Shown: piece after piece, positions 34,734-44,538 of the stretch
How the letters are laid out: every line of letters starts with the position of its first letter
Position numbering within the stretch: position 1 is the stretch's first letter
NCBI RefSeq assembly: GCF_001467745.1
Contig: NZ_LNYG01000001.1
Coordinates: 124,001 to 188,000, forward strand
Direction of reading: 5' to 3'
DNA: 64,000 nt
Source of the DNA: Legionella jamestowniensis
GTDB taxonomy: Bacteria > Pseudomonadota > Gammaproteobacteria > Legionellales > Legionellaceae
Made by a program: the position numbers and the translations under genes
The notes under the pieces: model-generated
Told to the model about the DNA's origin: nothing
Database searches by the model: none
The model's input: the letters and a program-made list of their open reading frames with translations, nothing else

Positions 34734-34793
34734 ATGAGAGGAGTATCCAATAGATATCAGCCTACTCCATAATTTAGATATACTTTTCTACGT

Positions 34794-34864
34794 CCGCGAC
34801 CCTTGCCATAGAGCTCGCCACAAATCCCAAAAGCTAGATTCCGCGCATAAAGCGCGGAAGGTAG
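34794..34864 (-). repeat. Reverse-complement copy of the 24.95-kb palindromic repeat
   Basis: The left arm and loop of the palindrome at 24952 recur at 34832-34851 in opposite orientation (AGCTAGATTCCGCGC then ATAAA). The second arm is degenerate. About 35 bases beyond the palindrome, both copies also share CTAGCTTTTG, GATTTG, TGGCGAG and TCTATGG in order. The 269-base gap 34734-35002 holds this repeat and no gene that I can see. Confidence 0.7.
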
Positions 34865-35002
34865 ACACTTAAAGTAGAGAGGTAGGCATTTTGAGTAATT
34901 ATGGGCCTGCTTGAATGTAATATCTATGGTGTATCTCTTGCCCACGTACCGTGCTTTATGCACCCACATCGGCTAGTTTGCGGAATTCAAAAAATTTACC
35001 CT

Positions 35003-35488
35003 CTATTTAATTGGCCCACAAGCGATTCGATCACCGCCACCGCCTAAGGGTGGATTATCACTGTAATTATCACCACCTGCATGGACCATCACGGACAACC
35101 CTTTAAGATCGCTTGTTTTTAATCGTGGAGCTAGAACAGGGGTAGTTGCACGTCCATCAGTTGCTACATATAACACCGGTAAATCACCTAAATGTCCGTT
35201 GCCATAAGGACCTTGATGGCTGTCGGTCTTTTTCGGATCATAGTGGCCACCTGCATGCTTTCCTTTATCACCACAATCGGCATGTTGATGTAGATGAAAT
35301 CCATGCAGGCCAGGCGGCAATGCATCGAGGCTTGGGATAATCAATAAACCGTAATCGGTATCTTTAAACAGTACCTTACCGATTTCTTTATTGCCATTTG
35401 CTGTTGAATAAAGGATAGCCTCAGCCTGGCCGGCAAAACTAGAAACGCTCAAAAGAGAAGCGAGAAAAAAAGTAGGTAATTTATGCAT
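35003..35488 (-). CDS. sodC: Periplasmic Cu/Zn superoxide dismutase
   Basis: 161 residues from ATG 35488, preceded by GGGAGC; a codon at 35503 is a less likely start. The signal peptide ([20 protein letters not shown]) is followed by the Cu/Zn SOD fold. The copper and zinc ligands are seen in [10 protein letters not shown], the [10 protein letters not shown] segment and a late [11 protein letters not shown]. It removes superoxide in the periplasm. It lies near the ahpC2-ahpD genes, a second oxidative-stress system, but is on the other strand. Confidence 0.95.
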   Translation of the reverse strand: MHKLPTFFLASLLSVSSFAGQAEAILYSTANGNKEIGKVLFKDTDYGLLIIPSLDALPPGLHGFHLHQHADCGDKGKHAGGHYDPKKTDSHQGPYGNGHLGDLPVLYVATDGRATTPVLAPRLKTSDLKGLSVMVHAGGDNYSDNPPLGGGGDRIACGPIK

Positions 35489-35558
35489 TAGTGCTCCCTG
35501 CATTATTATTTTAAAAAATAAGATAGTAAACTATTAAAAGGGAGCAAACAAATGTTTG

Positions 35559-35708
35559 CTATTTGCTCTTTTTTTGCTCGCTCTTGCGATTAGTTTCTTT
35601 CTTATGGACGTCACAAACATCCTTTGTTTGCTCTGTATTGGGTGACACATCACAAATATTTTTTATGTCTTTGATTTCGGGGTGATCCTTTTTTTCGTGA
35701 TTTTTCAT
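35559..35708 (-). CDS. Small Lys-rich protein (49 aa)
   Basis: An ORF too short for the usual cutoff. ATG at 35708 is preceded by AGGAGATAA, a strong ribosome-binding site. The product starts MKNHEKKDHPEIKDIKNICD and is highly charged, with about one third Lys, two Cys in I-C-D-V and V-C-D-V, and no hydrophobic part. I know no family. It is divergent from fadH and shares a 67-base promoter gap that has a palindrome. It may be a real short protein, but only the ribosome-binding site and codon structure support it. Confidence 0.45.
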   Translation of the reverse strand: MKNHEKKDHPEIKDIKNICDVSPNTEQTKDVCDVHKKETNRKSEQKKSK

Positions 35709-35726
35709 AACTTATCTCCTGTCTGC

Positions 35727-37800
<2,074 letters not shown>

Positions 37801-37844
37801 TATTAGTCATTAATACAGGGCGATAACAGGCTTACTCTTAAGTC

Positions 37845-38136
37845 CCACATTCAGGAGATCCTTCAAGCGACTATGTCGCTTTCAGGATGACGTGTTTGAC
37901 CTGTGGAGAAATCTTGTCGTCAATTCATGACGAAATGTAACATTCCCAAAGACTTCGATACGTTAAGGTGGATTGACGTGTTTGAGGTGTGGTGCTATTT
38001 TACATTTCGTCAATTTTTGTAAATGATCTGTGGAGAAATCTTGTCGTCAATTCATGACGCAATGTAAACATTCCTAAAGACTTCGATACGTCATCCTCAA
38101 AGCGACATAGTCGCTTGAAGGATCTCCTGAATGTGG
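37845..38136. mobile_element. MITE-like element with 49-bp inverted ends
   Basis: The ends 37845-37893 and 38088-38136 are inverted repeats that match at 48 of 49 bases. Each holds CAGGAGATCCTTCAAGCGAC and an inner palindrome (AGCGAC-TAT-GTCGCT). Inside, a 63-base segment (37901-37963) is directly repeated at 38028-38091 with few changes and one indel. There is no open reading frame of note. It fills most of the 510-base gap between fadH and the adhesin gene. No clear target-site duplication was found. Confidence 0.75.
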
Positions 38137-38310
38137 CACTAGAACTTCCGTGTAGATTCTTTTCCAATATTTGCTCCGATGAGGGCTGGGCACTCGCAAA
38201 GATGAGATTTTGTCCTGTGCATAAACTAGGGAGTGATTAATTGCTCGTATTGAATAACTGCTTCTAATCCCTTATATTTTGTCTCTCCTCATGTAAGAAA
38301 TGGATTTTTC

Positions 38311-40752
38311 ATGTCACGTTTTCCTAAACTATCTTTTTTGAGCCTTTCATTATTATTTGCCAGCTCTCAAGTGCAGGCTGAGTTTCATCCCAGCCTTTTT
38401 CCCTTTATGCCTCGAGTGTTAGGCGAGGGTTTTTTTGGTGACGAAACACTGGGGGAAGCGGACGCGCTGGTTCCTCTTTTCGGAAACCATGGCGGAATCT
38501 TCTACATTGATGGCCTGGGCAAGACAGGCGATGATGATGGTTATTTAGGAAGTATTGGTGGCGGTTATCGGGGTATTTATGATGACCGTTTTTTATGGGG
38601 TGCCTATGTATTTGGCGATTTTAACCGTGTCGCGCGAGGACCTCATTTTCCGGTAGTAAATCCTGGTTTGGAGTTAATGACCAATTACTGGGATATTCAT
38701 GTGAACGGGTATTTCCCCACTTCTCCTAAACAAAAAGTTGAAGGAAGATTTTTAGGGGAGCAATTAGGTACGACGCAATACATCAGTTTTACAGGTCATA
38801 ATCAATTTGATAATTTAATTAACCTGGTAGAAGAAGTAGGAAACGGGGTAGATGGTGAAGTAGGTCTCACATTGCCTGTCTTTAGAAACCTTCGCTTTTA
38901 TACCGGTGGTTATCATTTTTCTTTTAAAGAAGCACGGGATATTAACGGCATTATTGGTGGTGTTGAAATGCCACTGAACAATTATTTTACCGTGTCGCTG
39001 CGCGATAGTTACGACAGGGTTCAAAGAAATACCGCACAACTGGGCATTCGTCTCACACTTGGGGCAATGGAAAAAGGCGAACAGCCTAAGGTAGAGGATC
39101 GCTTGCTTGATCCGATTCGACGCCATTTAGGTACCTGGAATACTGGCTCTGGTATCCCTAGTCAACAGGCTTACGTCAATACTGGGGTTCGCGTACTGAC
39201 TCGCGATAATATCTGGTTTTTCAGTAGCGCAGGCACTCCCTTTGTGGCAGCCAATGGGTTTAGCAATTGTACTTATGAGAATAATTGTTTGGATACGTCC
39301 TTTAGCCAAACCACGGTAGATGCAATTGATGCAATTTCACCCGCTGCAAATCTTTATCTGGGCCCAGGTAATTACGGCACGTTCAGCGGCACCTCTTTTT
39401 CATCCTCCGCTGTGGTGCAACAGGCCGATTTCCTGACCAGATTAGCATTAAACCCAAGACAGTCTGTGTATGGACGCAATGGCGACTTTACTCTGACGCA
39501 ATTAAGGGCAATAAGTGGTGGTTTTACCCTTTCCGGAGGTAATACCTATGACTCTATGCTCCTCCTGAATGATAATAGTGAATTTACGGATGGAATTCGT
39601 ATTACGGGGGGTGATGTAACGATTTCAAATTCAGTAATTGGCACCAACAGTAATGCGCTTGGTTTTAGAAACGCGGTGATAATGAGCGCTGAAGCGAACT
39701 CAAGCATATCCAATGTTACTATTGAAAATAGCCGCCTGGAGGCTTTTGTAGATAATACGAACGATGTCAATGTTACCGCCTCGGGTGTGATTATTTTCAG
39801 TGGAAGTGGTGTCAGACTCGTCAATAACATCATCAATGTAAATGCAACCCAGCGAACAGCAAATACGGTAACAGGTCGAGGTGTAGTATTATCAGGAGGT
39901 GAAGAGAAAGAACTGAATAATGTACAGGTAAATGTTAACGTACGAAATTTAGCGGGAGGGGATGCGAATGCTCAAGGGATTTCTATTGCTAGCATGAATC
40001 TCACGAACCCTGTTAACATAAGAAATTCTACATTAAATACGAATGTCATTAGTACTGGTAATGGAGTAAATAGTACGGCCACAGCAGCAGGAATTACTGT
40101 TAATAGCGGTAGCCCCGTTATTATTAATTCAACACTAACTGTTGATAGTTTGAACCAAACAACAAACGGAATCAGTCTTTCAACTGGAATAGATGCAACA
40201 GCAGGGTTTGTAAATGCTGCAGGAATAGAAATTACAAGTAGTGCTAACTCAGCTAATATTGCAACCTCTAATGGAATAAACACATCAGCAGCTACTGTAA
40301 ATTTTGCAGGAATGGATATTACAAGCATTGCTACCTCGACTAATACAGCAACCTCTAAGGCGTTAACGGCCTTCGATACTTTTATTAATGAGGTTACAAG
40401 TAGAAATGGAACCTTCTTGCCATCAACATTTACTGCGCAGGCAAATGGTACTCAGGTAGCGCTTGCTAAAGGGGTAGAATTAAGTGATAGCCACTTTGAC
40501 AATAATATTACCAGCAATAGGCGTATTGGTACGCACATGACTTATAATGTCGCAGCTACAGGAAACAATGCAAGGGCTGTCGGCGTTGAGGCTGTTAATT
40601 CTAGCTCTGCTGTTTTATTTAACTCAGCACTGAGTGTGACCTCCAATAACACACCCGGAATTAATTTTTTAAGTTCAGAGAATAGTGTGATTCGAGATTG
40701 TTCCTTTTTTGGTTTAGCTCTCACCGGAACTTGTCCTGTAGTCGGGAAGTAG
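38311..40752 (+). CDS. Inverse-autotransporter (intimin/invasin-like) surface protein
   Basis: 813 residues. A signal peptide (about 1-23, ending Q-V-Q-A) is followed by an N-terminal beta-barrel typical of inverse autotransporters (about 60-260, with G-S-I-G-G-G-Y-R-G, W-G-A-Y-V-F-G-D-F, Y-F-P-T-S and L-R-F-Y-T-G-G-Y). The passenger (about 300-810) is rich in Asn, Ser and Thr with hydrophobic periodicity, like a beta-helix (the repeating S-N-S-V-I-G-T-N, L-V-N-N-I-I-N-V type). It would be exported to the outer membrane by Bam, independent of Dot/Icm. The ligand is unknown. Confidence 0.8.
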   Translation: MSRFPKLSFLSLSLLFASSQVQAEFHPSLFPFMPRVLGEGFFGDETLGEADALVPLFGNHGGIFYIDGLGKTGDDDGYLGSIGGGYRGIYDDRFLWGAYVFGDFNRVARGPHFPVVNPGLELMTNYWDIHVNGYFPTSPKQKVEGRFLGEQLGTTQYISFTGHNQFDNLINLVEEVGNGVDGEVGLTLPVFRNLRFYTGGYHFSFKEARDINGIIGGVEMPLNNYFTVSLRDSYDRVQRNTAQLGIRLTLGAMEKGEQPKVEDRLLDPIRRHLGTWNTGSGIPSQQAYVNTGVRVLTRDNIWFFSSAGTPFVAANGFSNCTYENNCLDTSFSQTTVDAIDAISPAANLYLGPGNYGTFSGTSFSSSAVVQQADFLTRLALNPRQSVYGRNGDFTLTQLRAISGGFTLSGGNTYDSMLLLNDNSEFTDGIRITGGDVTISNSVIGTNSNALGFRNAVIMSAEANSSISNVTIENSRLEAFVDNTNDVNVTASGVIIFSGSGVRLVNNIINVNATQRTANTVTGRGVVLSGGEEKELNNVQVNVNVRNLAGGDANAQGISIASMNLTNPVNIRNSTLNTNVISTGNGVNSTATAAGITVNSGSPVIINSTLTVDSLNQTTNGISLSTGIDATAGFVNAAGIEITSSANSANIATSNGINTSAATVNFAGMDITSIATSTNTATSKALTAFDTFINEVTSRNGTFLPSTFTAQANGTQVALAKGVELSDSHFDNNITSNRRIGTHMTYNVAATGNNARAVGVEAVNSSSAVLFNSALSVTSNNTPGINFLSSENSVIRDCSFFGLALTGTCPVVGK

Positions 40753-40774
40753 GAAATTTAAAAGGATGTAATGA

Positions 40775-42067
40775 ATGAAATTTGATGTCTTGGTGCTTGG
40801 TGGTGGGATTATCGGCGTATCAGTGGCTGTGCATTTACAATTGCGTGGTCGCTCCGTCGCCTTGGTTGATGTAAAAACCCCGGGTAGTGAAACCTCCTTT
40901 GGCAATGCGGGGTTAATTCAGCGGGAGGGCGTTTATCCCTATGGGTTTCCAAGAGAACTTTCCTCATTAATTAAATATGCCTTTAATCGCTCGCCTGAAG
41001 TAAGATATCATCCGCGTACGTTAGTGAAATTAGCCCCTTTTCTATGGAAGTATTGGTTCAATTCACACCCTTTGCGACATGCTGAGATTGCGAGTTCCTA
41101 TGCCAATTTAATTGCGCACAGTGTAAGCGAGCACCATAAGCTCGCAGAGTTAGCCGGAGTAAGTCATCTAATAAGGGCAGGGGGATGGTTTAAGGTTTTT
41201 CGTTCTGCAAAAATACAGGATACAGAAACTAAGTTTGCGGAAAAATGCCGAGAGGAACACGGCATCAAGTTTGAAATTCTTAATCCCACTTCATTACGGA
41301 AGCTTGAACCAGCGCTTGATAACTCTCTGCTAGGAGCACTTCATTATACGCAGTCTGAAGCGGTAATTGATCCTGGTGCTTTGGTTAAAGCCTATGCTAA
41401 TTACTTTGAACACCTTGGCGGGCGTTTCTTCTTTGGAAATGCAAATACCTTGGCGAACCAGTGGGCAGTCGACACAGAGCAAGGCATCGTGAAGGCAGAT
41501 ACAGCAGTCATTACCTTAGGCCCTTGGTCAGATAGTCTTCTCTCTCGTCTGGGTTATCGTTTCCCGCTCGCGGTGAAACGGGGTTATCACATGCATTATG
41601 AAGCAAAAGATGGTGCAAAATTGACTCATCCTGTTCTGGATATAGAAAATGGTTACGTGATAGCCCCAATGACACGCGGCATTCGACTGACTACCGGTGC
41701 TGAATTTGCGGCAAGAGATTCCAGAAAAACACCGGTGCAACTTAATAGTGTAGAACCCATTGCACGTACACTATTTCCTATCACCAAGCGCCTTGATGAA
41801 TTGCCCTGGATGGGATGTCGGCCTTGTACGCCTGATATGCTGCCTATCATTGGACAAGCCCCTCGCCATACTTCCCTCTGGTTTGCTTTTGGTCATGCAC
41901 ATCATGGTTTGACGTTAGGACCGGTGACTGGTCGTTTACTTGCTGAAATGATGACCGGTGAGGATTTAATTGCGGATCCCTTGCCATTTAGTCCTAACCG
42001 TTTTCATTCCTATAAAAGCAGGCGTATACCGCAAAGGATGGCACATTCTAAAAAAAATTTTAATTAA
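40775..42067 (+). CDS. FAD-dependent D-amino-acid dehydrogenase/oxidase (DAO family)
   Basis: 430 residues. An N-terminal Rossmann dinucleotide motif (V-L-G-G-G-I-I-G-V-S-V-A, residues 6-17) and the F-G-N-A-G-L-I block place it in the DAO/DadA-small-subunit family. The late G-C-R-P-C-T-P-D-M-L-P-I-I-G and H-A-H-H-G-L-T-L-G blocks are typical. It probably oxidises D-amino acids or a related amine. The substrate cannot be told from sequence. Start at 40775 has AAAGGATG upstream. It follows the adhesin gene by 22 bases but is probably not related in function. Confidence 0.88.
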   Translation: MKFDVLVLGGGIIGVSVAVHLQLRGRSVALVDVKTPGSETSFGNAGLIQREGVYPYGFPRELSSLIKYAFNRSPEVRYHPRTLVKLAPFLWKYWFNSHPLRHAEIASSYANLIAHSVSEHHKLAELAGVSHLIRAGGWFKVFRSAKIQDTETKFAEKCREEHGIKFEILNPTSLRKLEPALDNSLLGALHYTQSEAVIDPGALVKAYANYFEHLGGRFFFGNANTLANQWAVDTEQGIVKADTAVITLGPWSDSLLSRLGYRFPLAVKRGYHMHYEAKDGAKLTHPVLDIENGYVIAPMTRGIRLTTGAEFAARDSRKTPVQLNSVEPIARTLFPITKRLDELPWMGCRPCTPDMLPIIGQAPRHTSLWFAFGHAHHGLTLGPVTGRLLAEMMTGEDLIADPLPFSPNRFHSYKSRRIPQRMAHSKKNFN

Positions 42068-42101
42068 TAGATATATGTATCTGCAAGACAAAACCTGGCA
42101 G

Positions 42102-42192
42102 CGCGTCATTGCGAGCGTCAGCGAAGCAATATAGTACGATTTTTGAACAAAAATCTGTTCTGGAATTGCTTCACCTTGTCCGCAATGACGGC
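42102..42192. repeat. Dispersed palindromic repeat (GCGTCATTGCGAG type)
   Basis: Imperfect inverted arms (42102-42130 and 42165-42192) start with GCGTCATTGCGAGCG and end in AGCGAAGCAAT and its complement. The loop holds a second perfect palindrome (GATTTTTG-AA-CAAAAATC, 42139-42156). This GTCATTGCGAG...GAAGCAAT sort of repeat is frequent in Legionella and relatives from my memory. It lies in the 351-base gap 42068-42418, which has no other content I can identify apart from the leader of the next gene. Confidence 0.65.
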
Positions 42193-42418
42193 ATAAAATT
42201 TGATTTTTGTGCAAGATAGTAATTTCATTTAAAATAACTCGTTTTAAACTATCTGCTGCGGCCTTATCCTAGACATCTTGTCATCATTCCAATTGGTTTT
42301 TTAACATTGCCAAAGTTTCGTGCTGAAAGCCTTTTCTATTAAGCCTTACTTAACAAACCGAATGTTACTATTGCCATGTTTAATTAATGCGCAAATTGCA
42401 TTTTGTTTGGAGCTTTTC

Positions 42419-43297
42419 ATGTTACCTGTTAATCAAATTCAAGAGTCACTCACTGAGCACAAAGCGATTCAAGAAATGTTAGATACCGAAAAAACCTATA
42501 ATGAATCCTTGGCTCGTTTACTTGAAATACCGGCAGCGCGAATGCCTGATAATGAGCTTTTCGCCAAACTGGGGGTTTATCTTCCGCAATTAAAAAACGT
42601 GTCTGACATGTTATTACTCAATGTAACGATGTCTTTGAAAGACGATGTTGATTCATCTTCCCTTAATCAATTAAAAATTCAGCGAATTCAATTGCTCAAG
42701 GCTTTTTTCACTTTATATCGGGAGTATGCAAGCTGGTATGAAATCTATGTGAAAGAAACGTCAGGCAACCCTGCCGAATTTGATGAATTAAGTATTTATC
42801 TTTCGGAGAGTTATCCGGGCAAGCTTGGTCTGGCTGATTACCTTATCCAACCGCTGCAGCGTGGTCCTCGTTATAATCTTTTGGTGACTGCAGCCATTGA
42901 CTATAACAATAAATTAGCAAATGAAGATCCAGCTAAACTTTCTGAGGTAAGTATTGCTGATTTGGTAAAGGCAAAAGAACTGATTAAAGAATACTTACTG
43001 GCAGCCAATTCTTCCATGTCAGCCGCTTCCTCTTCCTCATCGACTGCTGCTAAACCTTACCAATTTGGTGATTATACGCGTGCAGCGTTCGCCTTGCTTG
43101 GCGAATACATGGAAAATAAAGAAAGCACTGAGGCGAAAGAGGGGGCAAAAGCTTCAAAAAGTAGCAGCCGTAGTGCTGGTATTTGGTGTTCAATATGGCC
43201 AAGTAAACCTAAACCGCAATCTGAAGTAACTACTTCCTCGACAGCAACCCTTGAAAACGAGATTGATTCGGAAGCGGATGAATTTGTTTTTATGTAA
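42419..43297 (+). CDS. RhoGEF (Dbl-homology) domain protein, Dot/Icm substrate candidate
   Basis: 292 residues from ATG 42419, chosen because TTTGGAGC lies just upstream; the ORF itself opens at 42320. Residues 17-35 read I-Q-E-M-L-D-T-E-K-T-Y-N-E-S-L, matching conserved region 1 of Dbl-homology domains (E-L-x-x-T-E-x-x-Y-V-x-x-L), including its key Glu. Residues 139-155 read A-D-Y-L-I-Q-P-L-Q-R-G-P-R-Y-N-L-L, matching conserved region 3 (L-I-K-P-V-Q-R-I-P-R-Y-P-L-L-L). The expected length (about 180) and all-helical nature fit. No PH domain follows, only a Ser-rich linker and an acidic tail (E-N-E-I-D-S-E-A-D-E-F-V-F-M). The predicted role is to activate host Rho-family GTPases. A rho-independent terminator follows. 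Confidence 0.8.
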   Translation: MLPVNQIQESLTEHKAIQEMLDTEKTYNESLARLLEIPAARMPDNELFAKLGVYLPQLKNVSDMLLLNVTMSLKDDVDSSSLNQLKIQRIQLLKAFFTLYREYASWYEIYVKETSGNPAEFDELSIYLSESYPGKLGLADYLIQPLQRGPRYNLLVTAAIDYNNKLANEDPAKLSEVSIADLVKAKELIKEYLLAANSSMSAASSSSSTAAKPYQFGDYTRAAFALLGEYMENKESTEAKEGAKASKSSSRSAGIWCSIWPSKPKPQSEVTTSSTATLENEIDSEADEFVFM

Positions 43298-43303
43298 TAG
43301 AAG

Positions 43304-43348
43304 ATCAATAGCAAACTGCCACCTTAGACAGTTTGCTATTGATTTTTA
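43304..43348. terminator. Bidirectional terminator between the RhoGEF and protease genes
   Basis: A perfect 15-bp stem (ATCAATAGCAAACTG at 43304-43318 with its complement at 43329-43343), a 10-base loop and a T run after it. It lies between two convergent genes, 6 bases past the first stop codon and 7 bases from the second, so it may serve both. Confidence 0.8.
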
Positions 43349-43354
43349 ATAAAC

Positions 43355-44419
43355 TTAAATGGAAGGGGGTGAAAATCGCGTCACATCAAAGGCGAGTAAT
43401 TTGAAGTAATCGTATGACATATAAAACTCACCGTAATCACCCACAGAATCACCCCAGGAATTACGTAAGGTTAACAACCCTTTATGTTTTTTTCCTTTGT
43501 CGTCAACAGCCACCGCATTATCATCATATCCTGTAATAATCATTTCATGTGCATCTTCTACGTTGTCGACATCCTTTGCTATTTCAGGGGTTAAAACCCA
43601 ACTGTCTTTGGCAAACCAGGTATTATGCTTACCCACTGCACCTACAACACCCAGATCAGTCCTTGGAAGCAGGACTGCAAAAACCAACCTATCTCCTGAC
43701 TCAAGCGCTCCTTTAACGTCATTTAAAGTCTTAACAGGATCATTTTTTTGATATACATCAGACCAATTGACAACACTGCCGAAAATAAGTTCACTCATTG
43801 AGCGATATTTCTCAGGTTCAATAAACGAATTGGGGTTGTGGGATGAATAAGTAGGGTATTCTTTTAGGCCACCACACCCTTTTGTTTTTTGATTTTTTTT
43901 GTTAACTACCCCATATTGTTCCATTTGATTAATGACAGAAATCGCATAGCTGCCATCCCATCCACTTAAACCATAACCATGTTTCTCTAGATAACTACCG
44001 AGCTGGAGATTACAGACCTGACTAATGTAATCCCCTTTGTTCATTATTGCATCAAGAGCACCCGTCACGGCAAAAGTCACACAGGTTCCATGTATACCTT
44101 GGTCAAGCACGGGAACTTTATTCATTCCCAGTTGTACTTTGCTGGGTGGGTTTACTGCGTGCATTGAAAACTGGCGAGTATGCTGCAAAGCTTCTTTCGC
44201 ACGATTTTTTAAACGAATTTTTTCTTGCTCTGATAATTGAACCTGTAGTAATTGAATTCTTTTAGCGATAGCGTTATCAGATGCACTATTTAAGGATACG
44301 TTCGGTTTTGTTTGTTTTAATAGATGTTCCTTTGAGCCAATAATAGTAATATTCTCCGCCCAAGCACTGCTGATAATAAATAGGGCCACAAAGGTTGTAG
44401 TCAGTCTTTTAAGTCGCAT
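43355..44419 (-). CDS. Secreted papain-like (C1-family) cysteine protease
   Basis: 354 residues with a signal peptide (MRLKRLTTTFVALFIISSAW then A-E). The catalytic triad is readable: Q107 and Cys113 in V-L-D-Q-G-I-H-G-T-C-V-T-F-A, His291 in D-A-H-E-M-I-I-T-G-Y-D-D, and Asn320 in L-R-N-S-W-G. A propeptide-like helical region (about 45-95) precedes the catalytic domain. Papain-type enzymes are seldom secreted by bacteria of this type. Export may be Sec plus type II. The substrate is unknown. Confidence 0.88.
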   Translation of the reverse strand: MRLKRLTTTFVALFIISSAWAENITIIGSKEHLLKQTKPNVSLNSASDNAIAKRIQLLQVQLSEQEKIRLKNRAKEALQHTRQFSMHAVNPPSKVQLGMNKVPVLDQGIHGTCVTFAVTGALDAIMNKGDYISQVCNLQLGSYLEKHGYGLSGWDGSYAISVINQMEQYGVVNKKNQKTKGCGGLKEYPTYSSHNPNSFIEPEKYRSMSELIFGSVVNWSDVYQKNDPVKTLNDVKGALESGDRLVFAVLLPRTDLGVVGAVGKHNTWFAKDSWVLTPEIAKDVDNVEDAHEMIITGYDDNAVAVDDKGKKHKGLLTLRNSWGDSVGDYGEFYMSYDYFKLLAFDVTRFSPPSI

Positions 44420-44538
44420 GAGATTTCTCTTAAATAGTCAGAATGAGTGGAAAATTATCAACCATTTTTGTTTTTTATGTCAAAAACTATTTTTTATAAA
44501 TAAGAAGGGATATTAGGTTTCCTGCAAAATTAAACGAA

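Noticed and set aside
35543..35560. AGCAAACA/TGTTTGCT hairpin as a terminator of the 49-residue gene
   Set aside because: The stem is only 8 bp and overlaps the stop codon, and the T-run after it is weak.
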